From positions 558,001 to 622,000 of the forward strand of contig NZ_CP059450.1 in NCBI RefSeq assembly GCF_022023855.1: a stretch of DNA of 64,000 nt. The letters are read 5' to 3'. This stretch comes from Azospirillum brasilense (GTDB lineage: Bacteria > Pseudomonadota > Alphaproteobacteria > Azospirillales > Azospirillaceae). Shown here one piece after another: positions 52,427-62,009 of the stretch. Numbering within the stretch: position 1 is the stretch's first letter; every line of letters starts with the position of its first letter. Under the pieces are notes generated by a model. The model saw only the letters and a list, made by a program, of their open reading frames with translations. It was not told where the DNA came from and ran no database searches. The position numbers and the translations under genes were made by a program.

Positions 52427-54737
52427 GGGCTGCGTGCCTCTTCTCTTCACCGGTCTCCGCCGGCGTGCCAACGCCGCCGGGGGCATCGCCCGCGGCCGTG
52501 CCGGAGCTGGTGGACGTGTTGGGGATGACCAGCCCGACGCGCGCCCCGCCGCCTTCGCGGTCCTCCAGGGTCAGCACGCCGCCGTGGTCCTCCATGATCT
52601 TCTTGACGATTGCCAGCCCCAGTCCCGTGCCTTTCGCGCGCGTCGTCACGTAGGGCTCGGTCAGACGGTCGCGCTCCTCGGTCGGCAGGCCCTTGCCGTT
52701 GTCCTCGATGATCATGGCGATGCGCTCGGCATCGGCCTCGACCCGGATGGCGACATGGCCGGGCGGCAGCTCCGCGCCTTCGGCCGGCGGTGGGCGCCCT
52801 TCGATGGCGTCCGCCGCGTTCTGCAGCAGGTTGGTCAGCGCCTGGCTGATCTGGCGGCTGTCGCAGGGCACGGTCAGCGGCCCTTGCGGAAGCTCCATCT
52901 CGAACTTGATCCTTCCGGCGTGCGCGCTGGATTGCAGGAACACCGCCTGCCGGACGAGGTCGTTGAGGTTGCAGGGTTTCATCACCGGCTGCGGCATGCG
53001 CGCGAAGGCCGAGAACTCGTCCACCATCCGCCGGATGTCGTCCACCTGACGGACGATGGTGTCCGTGCACATGGTGAAGACCTCGGTGTCGGTGGTGATC
53101 TCCTTCAGGTACTTGCGGCGCAGCCGCTCGGCGGAGAGCTGGATCGGCGTCAGCGGATTCTTGATCTCGTGGGCGATGCGGCGGGCGACGTCGGCCCAGG
53201 CCGCCTTGCGCTGGGCGGAGACCAGTTCGGTGATGTCGTCGAACGTCACGACATAGCCGCGGATCTCCCCGCTGCCCCGCCCTTCGGTGGAGATGCGGAC
53301 GAGCAGCGTCAGCGGCGTCGTGCCGGGCCGGCGGATCTGGATCTGATCCTGCACCACCCGCCCGGGACGGCCCGGCGCGTGATCCAGAAGCTCCCCCATC
53401 TCCGGTGACAGCTCGGCCAGCTTCATCCCGATCAGGCTTTCCGCGTCCTCGACGCCGAGAAGGCGCGCGGCAGAGAAGTTGGGAAGGGTGATGCGACCCT
53501 CCGCATCCAACCCGATCACGCCCGCCGACACGCCGCCCAGCACGGTCTCGGTGAAGCGGCGGCGCTCGTCGATCAGGCGGTTGGCGGAGAGAAGTTCGTG
53601 CCGCTGGCTTTCGATCTCCGTCGTCATGCGGTTGAAGGCGCGCGACAGCAGGCCAAGCTCGTCCTCGGCGGGCGGCTCGGTCACCCGGACGGTCAGGTCG
53701 CCGGCGCGCACCCGCTCCGCGGCACCGATCAGGGCGCTGATCGGCCGCGCCAGCCGCGTCGCGAAGATCAGCCCCGCCCAGACCGCCGCCAGCAGAAGCA
53801 GCATGGCCACGACCAGGAAGATCAAGGTGAAGGTGATCTGAAGGCTGCCGCGCTGGCTTTCCAGCGCCCCAAACTCCCGCACCGCCCCTTCCGCCGAGGC
53901 CATGTGCGAGAGCACGCGCGGCTCGACCATGCGGCCGACATAGAGATAGGTGTCGGCGAAGCGGTCGAGCCGGACCAGCGCGCGCACGCGGTCATCGTTC
54001 TCGCTGACGATCATCGCCACCTCGCCGCGGCGGGCGGTGGCGAGCTTGTCGTCGGGGATCGGGTCGAACTCCAGCGCGAAGGTGTAGCCGGAGCGCGCGA
54101 CGATGGCGCCGGTCGTGCCGTTGAAGACGATGGCCTCCGACAGGGCGCGCAGCATCGCCTGGGTGGCGACCACCTGCTCGAACCGCTCGGGATCGCTGGC
54201 GAGGCGCGCCGCCTCCTGGTTCAGGTCGTTCGCCATGGCAAGCGCATCGGCGCGGATGTTCTGCTGGTGCTCGTGGAGATAGGCGCTGGCGACCGCCAGC
54301 GATTCGTTCACCGCCGTGCGCACCCGCTCGCTGAACCAGGACTGCACGCCGACATAGAAGAAGACCGTGGAGAAGATGGCCATGATGATGGCTGGCGCGA
54401 CGGCGAGAAGGCTGAACACCGCGACCAGACGCACATGCATCTGCGACCCGGCGAGGCCGCGCCGCCGCCCGATCCACAGATAGACAATGCGCCGTGCGAT
54501 CAGCACGCCGAGCAGCAGCAGAAGCGCCAGATCGAGGGTCAGCAGCCACGTGACGGTGCGCGGGTTGGTTTCCCCGAAGGGCGCGCTCTCCGTCAGCGCC
54601 GTGTAGGTTGCGAAGCCCGCCACCAGGGCCGCCAGGGACAGCGCGAAGGCAAGCCGCTTCGCCAACCCGACCCGGGTTGCCCAGCGAAGGAACTGTTGCC
54701 AAAGCGGCGTGGCGGTTTCAGGGGGTGTGGACGACAT
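52416..54737 (-). CDS. ntrY: Sensor histidine kinase NtrY
   Basis: This 773-residue membrane kinase partners NtrX. Three N-terminal hydrophobic segments (about 29-47, 62-85, 103-130) are followed by a periplasmic region of about 190 residues, another helix near 320-345 and a HAMP linker ([19 protein letters not shown]). A PAS domain (about 400-500) precedes the kinase core. The phosphoacceptor His is in [20 protein letters not shown], followed by N, G1 ([10 protein letters not shown]) and G2 ([13 protein letters not shown]) boxes. The ATG at 54737 gives the normal NtrY length; codons further upstream do not resemble the family. It starts 188 bases after the ntrC stop. Confidence 0.94.
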   Translation of the reverse strand: MSSTPPETATPLWQQFLRWATRVGLAKRLAFALSLAALVAGFATYTALTESAPFGETNPRTVTWLLTLDLALLLLLGVLIARRIVYLWIGRRRGLAGSQMHVRLVAVFSLLAVAPAIIMAIFSTVFFYVGVQSWFSERVRTAVNESLAVASAYLHEHQQNIRADALAMANDLNQEAARLASDPERFEQVVATQAMLRALSEAIVFNGTTGAIVARSGYTFALEFDPIPDDKLATARRGEVAMIVSENDDRVRALVRLDRFADTYLYVGRMVEPRVLSHMASAEGAVREFGALESQRGSLQITFTLIFLVVAMLLLLAAVWAGLIFATRLARPISALIGAAERVRAGDLTVRVTEPPAEDELGLLSRAFNRMTTEIESQRHELLSANRLIDERRRFTETVLGGVSAGVIGLDAEGRITLPNFSAARLLGVEDAESLIGMKLAELSPEMGELLDHAPGRPGRVVQDQIQIRRPGTTPLTLLVRISTEGRGSGEIRGYVVTFDDITELVSAQRKAAWADVARRIAHEIKNPLTPIQLSAERLRRKYLKEITTDTEVFTMCTDTIVRQVDDIRRMVDEFSAFARMPQPVMKPCNLNDLVRQAVFLQSSAHAGRIKFEMELPQGPLTVPCDSRQISQALTNLLQNAADAIEGRPPPAEGAELPPGHVAIRVEADAERIAMIIEDNGKGLPTEERDRLTEPYVTTRAKGTGLGLAIVKKIMEDHGGVLTLEDREGGGARVGLVIPNTSTSSGTAAGDAPGGVGTPAETGEEKRHAAHGA

Positions 54738-54924
54738 GAATTCCGGCAAGCAGTCTGTTGCCAGAATGATACACGAGCTGTTGCCGTCCTGCCAAGCGGC
54801 AACCCCTCTGCCTTTCGCACAGTCCCTAAGGAGCATTGCGAACGGCAGAGGTGCCGGAAGCCTGTCGCAAAAACACCACGCTGTGGGATTGCGGTGACGC
54901 CCGGCCGATCCACCGGGCGCCGGA

Positions 54925-56370
54925 TCACTTCAACCCGCGCACCACCTGGATGTCGAGATCGCGGATCTTCTTGCGCAGCGTGTTGCGATTGAGGCCGAGC
55001 AGTTGCGCCGCCTTGATCTGGTTGCCCCGCGTCGCCGAGAGGCTGAGCGAGATCAGGGGACGTTCGACCTCGCGCAGCACCCGGTCATAGAGGCCGTTTG
55101 ACGGCATCCCGTCCTTGTGCGCGGCGAAATAATCCTTGAGGTGGCGCTCCACGGCGGCGGACAGGCCCTCGCCTTGCGGCTCCTCCACCGGTTGCGCGGC
55201 GGGTGTGGTGTCGGCAAGCTCCGCCTCCACCACATCGAGCCCGATGACCTCCTGCGAATAGAGCGCGGCGAGGCGGCGGACAAGGTTCTCCAGCTCGCGA
55301 ACGTTGCCCGGCCAACGGTATCGCTTCAACCGGTCCATGGCGGGCTGGTCGATGCTCTTCACCGGCAGCCCTTGGGCCGAGCATTGGTTCAGGAAGTGGC
55401 GAACCAGGAGCGGCACGTCCTCCGTACGCTCGCGCAGCGGCGGCAGGCGGATGGGAACGACGCACAGACGGTAGAACAGGTCCTCGCGGAACAGGCCCTG
55501 GCGGATCAGGGTGCGCAGGTCGCGGTGGGTCGCGGCGACGATGCGTACGTCCGTCTTGATTGGTGTACGTCCGCCGACGGTGGTGTACTCGCCTTCCTGC
55601 AGCACGCGCAGCAGGCGGGTCTGCGCCTCCAGCGGCATGTCGCCGATCTCATCGAGAAACAGGGTGCCGCCCTGCGCCTGCTCGAAGCGGCCGGTCGACC
55701 GGTTGGTGGCTCCGGTGAAGGCGCCCTTCTCGTGACCGAACAGCTCGGACTCGATCAGTTCGCGCGGGATGGCCGCCATGTTGATCGCGACGAAGGGGCC
55801 GTTGCGCCGCTTGCCGTAATCGTGCAGCGCGCGGGCCACCAGTTCCTTGCCGGTGCCCGACTCGCCGGTGATGGTCACCGTCAGGTCGGTGCCCATCAAA
55901 CGGGCAAGGACGCGGTAGATCTCCTGCATGGCCGGCGAGCGGCCGATCAGGGGAAGCTGCTCGTCCGCCTCGCCGGCGTCTGCGGGCAGCGCCGCCGGCG
56001 GCGTGTTGGAGTTCAGCGCCCGCTCGACGACCGAGACCAACTCCTTCAGGTCGAAGGGCTTGGGCAGATACTCGAAGGCTCCGCGCTCCGCCGCCTTCAC
56101 CGCCGTGATCAGCGTGTTCTGCGCGCTCATCACGATGATGCGCAGGTCGGGCCGGATCTTCTTGATCCGCGGGATCAGGTCCAGCCCGTTCTCGTCGGGC
56201 ATCACCACGTCGGTGATGATGAGGTCGCCCTGCCCGTCCGCCACCCAGCGCCAGAGCGTGGAAGCGTTGCCGGTGGTGCGCACCTCGTGCCCGAGACGGG
56301 CGAGTGCCTGGGTCAGAACGGTGCGGATGGCGCGGTCGTCGTCCGCAACCAGGATCGTGGCTGCACTCAT
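54925..56370 (-). CDS. ntrC: Nitrogen regulation response regulator NtrC
   Basis: This 481-residue sigma-54-dependent activator has Asp54 in [12 protein letters not shown] as phosphoacceptor. The AAA+ domain shows Walker A GESGTGKE (169-176), an intact GAFTGA loop (216-221, in [16 protein letters not shown]) and Walker B GGTLFLDE. The C-terminal Fis HTH reads [20 protein letters not shown]. It activates nitrogen-limitation genes when phosphorylated by NtrB. Its ATG overlaps the ntrB stop as ATGA. It is followed by the ntrYX pair on the same strand, the standard alphaproteobacterial arrangement. Its intact GAFTGA contrasts with NtrX in the same window. Confidence 0.96.
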   Translation of the reverse strand: MSAATILVADDDRAIRTVLTQALARLGHEVRTTGNASTLWRWVADGQGDLIITDVVMPDENGLDLIPRIKKIRPDLRIIVMSAQNTLITAVKAAERGAFEYLPKPFDLKELVSVVERALNSNTPPAALPADAGEADEQLPLIGRSPAMQEIYRVLARLMGTDLTVTITGESGTGKELVARALHDYGKRRNGPFVAINMAAIPRELIESELFGHEKGAFTGATNRSTGRFEQAQGGTLFLDEIGDMPLEAQTRLLRVLQEGEYTTVGGRTPIKTDVRIVAATHRDLRTLIRQGLFREDLFYRLCVVPIRLPPLRERTEDVPLLVRHFLNQCSAQGLPVKSIDQPAMDRLKRYRWPGNVRELENLVRRLAALYSQEVIGLDVVEAELADTTPAAQPVEEPQGEGLSAAVERHLKDYFAAHKDGMPSNGLYDRVLREVERPLISLSLSATRGNQIKAAQLLGLNRNTLRKKIRDLDIQVVRGLK

Positions 56371-57569
56371 CCGATGGCCCCTCGGATGCCTCTGGCCGGT
56401 GCAGGATCGCCGCTCATCTGCGCTTCATCGAACATGGGTAGCGAGACCTTGAAGACGGTGCGGCGCGGCTGGCTGTCAAATTCGATGACGCCGCCGTGGT
56501 CGCCGACGATTTTGGCTACCAATGCAAGCCCCAGGCCAGTCCCATTGACCTTGGTCGTAATGAACGCATCGAAGAGGTTGGAGCGCAGATCGTCGGGTAT
56601 GCCGTCCCCATTATCCTGAACGGACACCAGCAACGGCAGGTGCAGGCGGGTGTCGCCGCCTGGCAGGGCCATGCGGACGCCGTGCTGATAAGATGTGCTG
56701 AGTATGATCTCGCCGCCCGATTCCGGTGCAGCCTCTGCCGCATTTTTAATCAGGTTGAGGAAAATCTGGATGAGCTGGTCGCGGTTGCCATAAACCGGCG
56801 GCAGGGACGGGTCGTAGCGCTCGATGAAACGGATGTTCCGTGCGAAGCCGCTCTGGGCCACCTTGCGGACATGCTCCAGAACGGTGTGGATGTTCACCGC
56901 ATCGCGTTCCAACGGGCGCTGGTCGGAGAAGACCTCCATCCGGTTGACCAGGGCGACGATGCGGTCGGCCTCGTCGCAGATCAGCCGGGTCAGCACCCGG
57001 TCGGACTCGCTGCAGTTCTCCTCCAGGAGCTGCGCCGCCCCGCGGATGCCCGACAGCGGATTCTTGACCTCATGCCCGAGCATCGACGCCATGGCGGTGA
57101 CCGAGCGGGCGGCGTTGCGGTGGGTCAGGGAATTGTCGATCTTGCGGGCCAGCGTGCGCTCGTTGACCGTCAGCAGCACATGGTCGGTGGGCTCGCCCAG
57201 TGCGGTGACCCGCACGGTGACGTGGTGCGGGCCGATGCGCGGCGTGTCGATGACCACGCCCTCCTGCGAGGCGCGGTGGCGGCCCTGCTGGACCTGCTCG
57301 ATCAACTGGCTGACCGGGCTGTTGGGCGGCAGCAACTCCGCCAGCGGCATGCCTTCCATCATGGTGGCGGACAGGCCAAAGAACTCCTGCGCCTCCAGAT
57401 TCACGTAGCGGATGTCGCCGGAGCCGTCGACGACCAGAACCGGGTCGGGGAGCGCGTTCAGCATGATGGACGGATCGATGCAGGAGCGGACGGGTCGGTA
57501 GGAACCGGAGGGCGCACGGGGCCGCGCCGGGCGGCGGGGCAATGGAGCAGCGGCAGATGCACGGGCCAT
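56367..57569 (-). CDS. ntrB: Nitrogen regulation sensor kinase NtrB
   Basis: This 400-residue soluble kinase phosphorylates NtrC and is controlled by PII proteins. It has a Pro/Arg-rich N-terminus and a PAS domain (about 32-130; [18 protein letters not shown]). The phosphoacceptor is His166 in [20 protein letters not shown], followed by the N box [13 protein letters not shown], and the G1 and G2 boxes [10 protein letters not shown] and [13 protein letters not shown]. There are no membrane segments. The length matches A. brasilense NtrB. It overlaps nifR3 by one base and ntrC by four, so nifR3-ntrB-ntrC is a single operon. Confidence 0.95.
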   Translation of the reverse strand: MARASAAAPLPRRPARPRAPSGSYRPVRSCIDPSIMLNALPDPVLVVDGSGDIRYVNLEAQEFFGLSATMMEGMPLAELLPPNSPVSQLIEQVQQGRHRASQEGVVIDTPRIGPHHVTVRVTALGEPTDHVLLTVNERTLARKIDNSLTHRNAARSVTAMASMLGHEVKNPLSGIRGAAQLLEENCSESDRVLTRLICDEADRIVALVNRMEVFSDQRPLERDAVNIHTVLEHVRKVAQSGFARNIRFIERYDPSLPPVYGNRDQLIQIFLNLIKNAAEAAPESGGEIILSTSYQHGVRMALPGGDTRLHLPLLVSVQDNGDGIPDDLRSNLFDAFITTKVNGTGLGLALVAKIVGDHGGVIEFDSQPRRTVFKVSLPMFDEAQMSGDPAPARGIRGAIG

Positions 57570-58561
57570 CAGGCAGCCATCCTTTCGATCGCCGGGGCGT
57601 AGAAGTCGCGGATGAAGCCGCGCACTCGTTCGGGATCGGACATGCGGTTGACTTCCGAGCGGAATTCAGCGGAGTCGCGCAGGCCCGTTGAGTACCAGGA
57701 GATGTGCTTGCGGGCGACGCGCAGCCCGCCTTCGACTCCGTAATGGGTCAGCATGGCGTCGTAATGCTCCAGCAGCGTGTCGAGCTGCTCGTGGAGCGGC
57801 GGATCGGGCAGCCGTTCGCCGGTACGGATGTAATGCATCACCTGGGCGGGGAACCAGGGGCGCCCATAGGCGCCACGCCCGATCATCACCCCGTCGGCGC
57901 CGGACTCGGCGAGCGCGCGGTCCACGGCGTCGAAGGAGATGATGTCGCCATTGACCACCACCGGGATCGACACCGCCTCCTTCACGGAGCGGATGAAGGA
58001 CCAGTCGGCGGTGCCGTTGTAGAACTGCTCGCGGGTGCGGCCGTGAACGGTGACCAGCTTGATCCCGCAATCCTCCGCGATGCGGGCGAGACGGGGTGCG
58101 TTCAGGCTGCTGTCGTCCCAACCCTTGCGCATCTTCAGCGTCACCGGGATCGAGACCGCCTTCGCCGTGGCCTCCAGGATGCGGGCGGCGAGCGCCTCGT
58201 CGCGCATCAGGGAGGAGCCGGCGTGGCCGTTGACCACCTTTTTCACCGGGCAGCCGAAGTTGATGTCGATGATGGCCGCCCCGCGGTCCTGGTTCAGCTT
58301 CGCCGCCTCCGCCATCACCTCGGGTTCGCAGCCGGCGAGTTGGACGGCCATGGGGAACTGCTCCGGCTCGCACTCGACCATGCGCAGCGTCTGGCGGTTC
58401 TCGCGGATCATCGCCTGGCTCGCGACCATCTCGGACACGACCAGTCCGCAGCCCGACTGCTTCACCAGCCTCCGGAACGGCAGGTCGGTGACGCCGGACA
58501 TGGGGGCGAGGATCACCGGACCCTCAAGCGAGATGGTGCCGATTTGAATGGCCATGTTCAC
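57569..58561 (-). CDS. nifR3: tRNA-dihydrouridine synthase DusB / NifR3
   Basis: This 330-residue FMN enzyme of the Dus family reduces uridines in tRNA. Family marks are [18 protein letters not shown] at the N-terminus, the catalytic Cys104 in [32 protein letters not shown] in the barrel and [16 protein letters not shown] for flavin phosphate. The historical name nifR3 comes from its position ahead of ntrBC. The ATG at 58561 or the one two codons on (58555) could be used. A TGCCCA/TGGGCA inverted repeat lies directly upstream. It is the first gene of the ntr operon. Confidence 0.93.
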   Translation of the reverse strand: MNMAIQIGTISLEGPVILAPMSGVTDLPFRRLVKQSGCGLVVSEMVASQAMIRENRQTLRMVECEPEQFPMAVQLAGCEPEVMAEAAKLNQDRGAAIIDINFGCPVKKVVNGHAGSSLMRDEALAARILEATAKAVSIPVTLKMRKGWDDSSLNAPRLARIAEDCGIKLVTVHGRTREQFYNGTADWSFIRSVKEAVSIPVVVNGDIISFDAVDRALAESGADGVMIGRGAYGRPWFPAQVMHYIRTGERLPDPPLHEQLDTLLEHYDAMLTHYGVEGGLRVARKHISWYSTGLRDSAEFRSEVNRMSDPERVRGFIRDFYAPAIERMAA

Positions 58562-58562
58562 C

Positions 58563-58579
58563 TGCCCACATCATGGGCA
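58563..58579. promoter_or_regulatory. Inverted repeat directly upstream of nifR3
   Basis: TGCCCA at 58563-58568 and TGGGCA at 58574-58579 are separated by five bases. The repeat lies two bases before the nifR3 start, so it would fold in the mRNA leader or act as a protein site. This is a positional inference. Confidence 0.35.
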
Positions 58580-58679
58580 CATTAGCGATATGATGAGAAT
58601 TTGTGCACGGTAGCACAGCGTTTCGGCATGTTGCAAGTGCACATCCCGCGAGCGCCGCGCTGGCAGTCATGCGCAGGGG

Positions 58680-59495
58680 CTATCCGAGCAGGACATCGGT
58701 GACGAACTTGACGCCCGGATAGGCGAGGGTCAGCAGCAGATAGGCGATCAGCACGAGACGCGCCGCCATCCGCCCGCGCACGCCGGTGCGGGCGTGGGCC
58801 AGCAGCAACCCGCCGATGACGACGAAGCTGGCGACCGACAGCAGCGTCTTGTGGTCGGCGCGCAGCAGCGCGCCGGTTTCGTAATAGAGCACCGCCATTC
58901 CCGTGGCGAGACCGGCGCCCAGAACCGCCTCCGACGCGCCGAGAAGATGGAGTTGCATCCGCTCGCTTTCCGCTACCGGGGGCAGGAAGCGGGTCAGCGG
59001 AGTCGGGCGTTTCGACTTCAACGCCCGCTCTTGCAGAAAGGCGGCGAGCGAGGCAACGGCGGCCATGGTCAGCAGCGCGTAGGTGATGACCGACACGGCG
59101 ATGTGCAGGTCGATCCAGATGCCCGGCGCCCCGCCGCGCAGCACCGGCGCCGGGGCCTGCTGGGCCAGCGTCGCGAAGGCGCCGACGGTCAGCAGATAGG
59201 GCAGCAACAGCGGTGACAACCGCCACGCCGACCGGGTCAGCGCGCTCATCGCCATGAACAGCAGCATACAGGCGGCGATGGTGATCCACAGCGCGGTGGA
59301 CAGGCCGGTATGCCAGCGTCCCGCCACCTGGGTCAGCGCCCAGGCCGCCGGCCCGGCGAAGCCCAGCGCCAGAGCGCCCCAGAAATAGGCGGAGCGCCCG
59401 TCCGCCCCCTGCCCCGCGATCCGGTGGTACGGGTAGATGGACGCCGGCAGCAGAGCCATCAGCGCGGTCAGGCTGTAGACGATGTTCTGCGACAT
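58680..59495 (-). CDS. CcsA/YpjD-like inner-membrane cytochrome assembly protein
   Basis: This 271-residue protein has about eight hydrophobic helices, including IVYSLTALMALLPASIYP at the start. It resembles the YpjD/CcsA cytochrome c assembly family: histidines in DLHIAVSVITYALLTMAAVASL and LRADHKTLLSVASFVVIGG correspond to the conserved haem-facing His, and the tail ends LAYPGVKFVTDVLLG. Substrate and partner are not evident and CcmF/CcsB genes are absent. It lies between nifR3 and the divergent ispDF gene on the minus strand. The start ATG at 59495 directly precedes the first helix. Confidence 0.82.
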   Translation of the reverse strand: MSQNIVYSLTALMALLPASIYPYHRIAGQGADGRSAYFWGALALGFAGPAAWALTQVAGRWHTGLSTALWITIAACMLLFMAMSALTRSAWRLSPLLLPYLLTVGAFATLAQQAPAPVLRGGAPGIWIDLHIAVSVITYALLTMAAVASLAAFLQERALKSKRPTPLTRFLPPVAESERMQLHLLGASEAVLGAGLATGMAVLYYETGALLRADHKTLLSVASFVVIGGLLLAHARTGVRGRMAARLVLIAYLLLTLAYPGVKFVTDVLLG

Positions 59496-59526
59496 GCGGC
59501 GGACCCGTGCCCTTCCCTCTGCGGAA

Positions 59527-59562
59527 ACCCAAAGTCGCTGTTGGACCCAAAGTCGCTAATGG
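59527..59562. repeat. 18-bp imperfect tandem direct repeat
   Basis: ACCCAAAGTCGCT occurs at 59527 and again at 59545, each followed by a near-copy of TTGG/ATGG. The period is 18 bases. It lies in the divergent promoter region of the CcsA-like and ispDF genes. No ORF of its own is credible. Confidence 0.5.
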
Positions 59563-59696
59563 ACAAGTCTCTGAAGCTCTTGGCGGAACGCCGGTGAGCG
59601 GCTAGGCTCCGCTGCGTCCGGCCGCCATGACGTAAGCGTCACGCGGACGGCCCGTCAAGCGCGGATACCATAGCCCAAACGGCGGGGAAACGCCCC

Positions 59697-60908
59697 ATGT
59701 CTTCCTTGAACGCGTCTTCCTTTAACGCGTCTTCCTTTAACGCGTCTTCCTGCATCGCGCTGATCGTCGCCGCCGGCACCGGCCAGCGGTTCGGCGGCGA
59801 GCGGCCTAAGCAGTATCTTGATCTCGCCGGACAGCCCGTGCTGCGCCACACGGTCGAGGCCTTCCGGCGCCACCCCAAGGTGAGCGCGGTGCGCGTCGTC
59901 ATCAATCCCGCCTTTCGCGATCTCTACGATACGGCCGTCGCGGGGCTGGACCTGCCCGAACCGGTGGCCGGCGGGACGTCCCGCCAGGATTCGGTGCGGA
60001 ACGGGCTGGAGACGTTGGCCGACTCGGCGCCGGACCTCGTGCTGATCCACGACGCGGCCCGCCCGCTGATCGACGCCGACACCATCGACGCGGTGATTGC
60101 GGCGTTGGACACTCACCCCGCGGCGCTGGCTGCGGTGCCAGTCGCCGACACGCTGAAGCGCGGCAATGGCGGTCCGGACGGGAGGCTGGTGGCCGGCACG
60201 GTGGACCGCAGCGGCCTGTGGCGCGCCCAGACCCCGCAGGGCTTCCGCTTTCCCGAGATTCTGGCCGCGCATCGCGACGCCGCCGGGCTGGAGCTGACCG
60301 ACGACGCGGCGGTCGCCGAACGCGCCGGGCTGCCGGTCGCGCTGGTGCCCGCCAGGGAGGAGAATTTCAAGGTGACCACCCCCGACGACCTGACCCGCGC
60401 CACCCGCGCGCTCGAATCCGCCCTGTCCGACATTCGCACCGGATCGGGCTTCGACGTGCACCGCTTCGCCGAGGGCGATCACGTCACGCTCTGCGGCGTG
60501 CGGGTTCCGCACACGCACCGGCTGGACGGCCATTCGGACGCCGACGTCGGGCTGCACGCGCTGACCGACGCCATCCTGGGCGCGCTCTGCGCCGGAGACA
60601 TCGGCAGCCACTTCCCACCCAGCGACCCGCAATGGCGCGGCGCCGACAGCGCGCTGTTCCTGAAACACGCAGCGGAGCTGGTGACGGCGCGCGGCGGGCG
60701 GATCGCCCATGTCGACGTGACGATCATCTGCGAGCGCCCGAAGGTCGGCCCGCATCGCGAGGCGATGACCGCGCGCGTTGCCGAAATTCTGGGCATGCCG
60801 GTGGACCGGGTCAGCGTGAAGGCGACGACGACGGAGCGGCTGGGCTTCACCGGGCGCGGCGAGGGCATCGCGGCGCAGGCGATGGCGACAGTCCGTCTGC
60901 CGGGATAG
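59697..60908 (+). CDS. ispDF: Bifunctional IspD/IspF (MEP pathway)
   Basis: This 403-residue fusion catalyses two steps of isoprenoid synthesis. IspD (about 20-230), 2-C-methyl-D-erythritol-4-phosphate cytidylyltransferase, has the nucleotide loop [16 protein letters not shown] and [12 protein letters not shown]. IspF (about 245-403), 2,4-cyclodiphosphate synthase, has GSGFDVHRF with its metal-binding Asp/His, [34 protein letters not shown] and [10 protein letters not shown]. The ATG at 59697 begins a repetitive Asn-Ala-Ser-Ser-Phe tract (three copies) absent from normal IspD, whose own start would correspond to about residue 19. The two domains are fused as in many alphaproteobacteria. It is divergent from the CcsA-like gene. 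Confidence 0.95.
   Translation: MSSLNASSFNASSFNASSCIALIVAAGTGQRFGGERPKQYLDLAGQPVLRHTVEAFRRHPKVSAVRVVINPAFRDLYDTAVAGLDLPEPVAGGTSRQDSVRNGLETLADSAPDLVLIHDAARPLIDADTIDAVIAALDTHPAALAAVPVADTLKRGNGGPDGRLVAGTVDRSGLWRAQTPQGFRFPEILAAHRDAAGLELTDDAAVAERAGLPVALVPAREENFKVTTPDDLTRATRALESALSDIRTGSGFDVHRFAEGDHVTLCGVRVPHTHRLDGHSDADVGLHALTDAILGALCAGDIGSHFPPSDPQWRGADSALFLKHAAELVTARGGRIAHVDVTIICERPKVGPHREAMTARVAEILGMPVDRVSVKATTTERLGFTGRGEGIAAQAMATVRLPG
59701..59760 (+). repeat. 15-bp in-frame tandem repeat at the ispDF N-terminus
   Basis: TCTTCCTTTAACGCG (with one T/G change) is repeated at 59701-59715, 59716-59730 and 59731-59745. A degenerate fourth unit starts at 59746. It encodes Ser-Ser-(Phe/Leu)-Asn-Ala repeats. 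Slippage could change the copy number in steps of five residues without a frameshift. Confidence 0.85.
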
Positions 60909-60980
60909 CATGAGCTTTGCGTAGCCCTCCCCCGAAACGGGTGTGGGGCTGGTTCTGGCACGACGACGAAAGGGACCCGC

Positions 60981-61484
60981 ATGTTTCCCGATCACATCCG
61001 CGAACTCGCCGCCAAGCTGCTCGCGGAATACGAATTGGCCGGCTACACCCTGGCGACCGCCGAGTCCTGCACGGGCGGCCTCATCGCGGGGGCGCTGACC
61101 GACATCGCGGGGTCGTCCAAGGTGGTGGATCGCGGCTTCGTCACCTACTCCAACGTCGCCAAGTCGGAGATGCTCGGCGTGCCGCCCAGCCTGATCTACG
61201 CCCACGGCGCGGTCAGCGCGGAGGTGGCGGTGGCCATGGCAGTGGGCGCCCTGGCGAAATCGAAGGCCGACGTGACGGTGGCGGTTACCGGAGTCGCCGG
61301 TCCTGGCGGTGGAACGCCGGAGAAGCCGGTCGGGCGCGTCTACATCGCCACGGCGGTCCGGCGCGGCGCCGCCAAGCACAAGGAATACACCTTTCCCGGC
61401 GACCGTGAGGCGGTGCGCCTCGCGACCGTGCAGACCGCGCTGGAGCGGTTGCGCACGGCCCGCCCGGAAACCGCGATTCGCTGA
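60981..61484 (+). CDS. CinA family nicotinamide-nucleotide amidohydrolase
   Basis: This 167-residue protein corresponds to the C-terminal CinA/PncC domain alone, without the COG1058 N-terminal domain. It shows TLATAESCTGGLIAGALTDIAGSS with the conserved Ser/Thr/Gly pocket, VVDRGFVTYSNVAKSEMLGV and VTGVAGPGGGTPEKPVGRVY. This is the pattern of NMN deamidases that convert NMN to nicotinate mononucleotide. The start at 60981 has AAGGGACCCGC upstream. It is 72 bases after ispDF on the same strand and convergent with the RatA-like gene. Single-domain CinA is common in alphaproteobacteria. Confidence 0.88.
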   Translation: MFPDHIRELAAKLLAEYELAGYTLATAESCTGGLIAGALTDIAGSSKVVDRGFVTYSNVAKSEMLGVPPSLIYAHGAVSAEVAVAMAVGALAKSKADVTVAVTGVAGPGGGTPEKPVGRVYIATAVRRGAAKHKEYTFPGDREAVRLATVQTALERLRTARPETAIR

Positions 61485-61497
61485 GAGGGGACTGGCC

Positions 61498-61965
61498 TCA
61501 GGCGGTCCGCGCCGCGGCGGGCCGGGTGGCACCGGCACCGTAGAGCTGGTTGGCGCGGGTCTCGAAGGCCTGCACCATCCGGCGCACCGCCTCGTTGAAC
61601 AGCACGCCCATGATCTTTTGCAGCATCTTCGAGCGGAACTCGAAATCCACGTAGAAATCCACGCAGACTCCGCCCTCATGCGGGGTGAAGATCCAGTGGT
61701 TGTTCAGGTACTGGAACGGCCCCTCGGTGTACTGGACGTTGATGCGGCGGTTCGCCTCGTCCAGCTCCACGCGCGAGGTGAAGCGTTCGCGGACCATCTT
61801 GAAGCCGATGACGAGGTCCGCGAACATCACGTCGCCTTCGCGGCGGCGGATGCGGGCGGCGAGGCACCAGGGCAGGAATTCCGGGTACTTCTCCACATCG
61901 GCGACCAGCCGGTACATCTGCTCCGGCGTGTAGGGAAGAACCTTCTTTTCCGCGTGCGTCGGCAT
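61498..61965 (-). CDS. RatA/Coq10-like START-domain protein
   Basis: This 155-residue protein belongs to the polyketide-cyclase/START-like family that includes RatA and Coq10. It opens KKVLPYTPEQMYRLVADVEKYPEFLPWCLAARI and continues FRSKMLQKIMGVLFNEAVRRMVQAFETRA, both highly characteristic. Eukaryotic Coq10 binds ubiquinone, while the E. coli relative was described as a toxin that blocks ribosome assembly; no antitoxin gene is adjacent here, so a quinone-chaperone role is preferred. It follows lipA on the same strand by 44 bases, an order seen in many alphaproteobacteria. Confidence 0.88.
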   Translation of the reverse strand: MPTHAEKKVLPYTPEQMYRLVADVEKYPEFLPWCLAARIRRREGDVMFADLVIGFKMVRERFTSRVELDEANRRINVQYTEGPFQYLNNHWIFTPHEGGVCVDFYVDFEFRSKMLQKIMGVLFNEAVRRMVQAFETRANQLYGAGATRPAAARTA

Positions 61966-62009
61966 ACCCGCTCCGTTTCTCTTTCGGCCGCCTCTCAGCC
62001 CGCCGCCTT

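Noticed and set aside
54735..54800. Sigma-54 promoter upstream of ntrY
   Set aside because: TGGCA and TTGC-like words occur, but the GG-to-GC spacing is 13 or 9 bases instead of the required 10.
59701..59760. CRISPR-like repeat
   Set aside because: The units are contiguous without spacers and lie in frame within ispDF.
59655..61679. 674-residue minus-strand frame over ispDF and cinA
   Set aside because: It is antisense to two recognised genes and has no domain signal.
61498..61965. Toxin-antitoxin pair
   Set aside because: The RatA-like name suggests a toxin, but no antitoxin gene is adjacent and the Coq10-like context next to lipA favours a housekeeping role.
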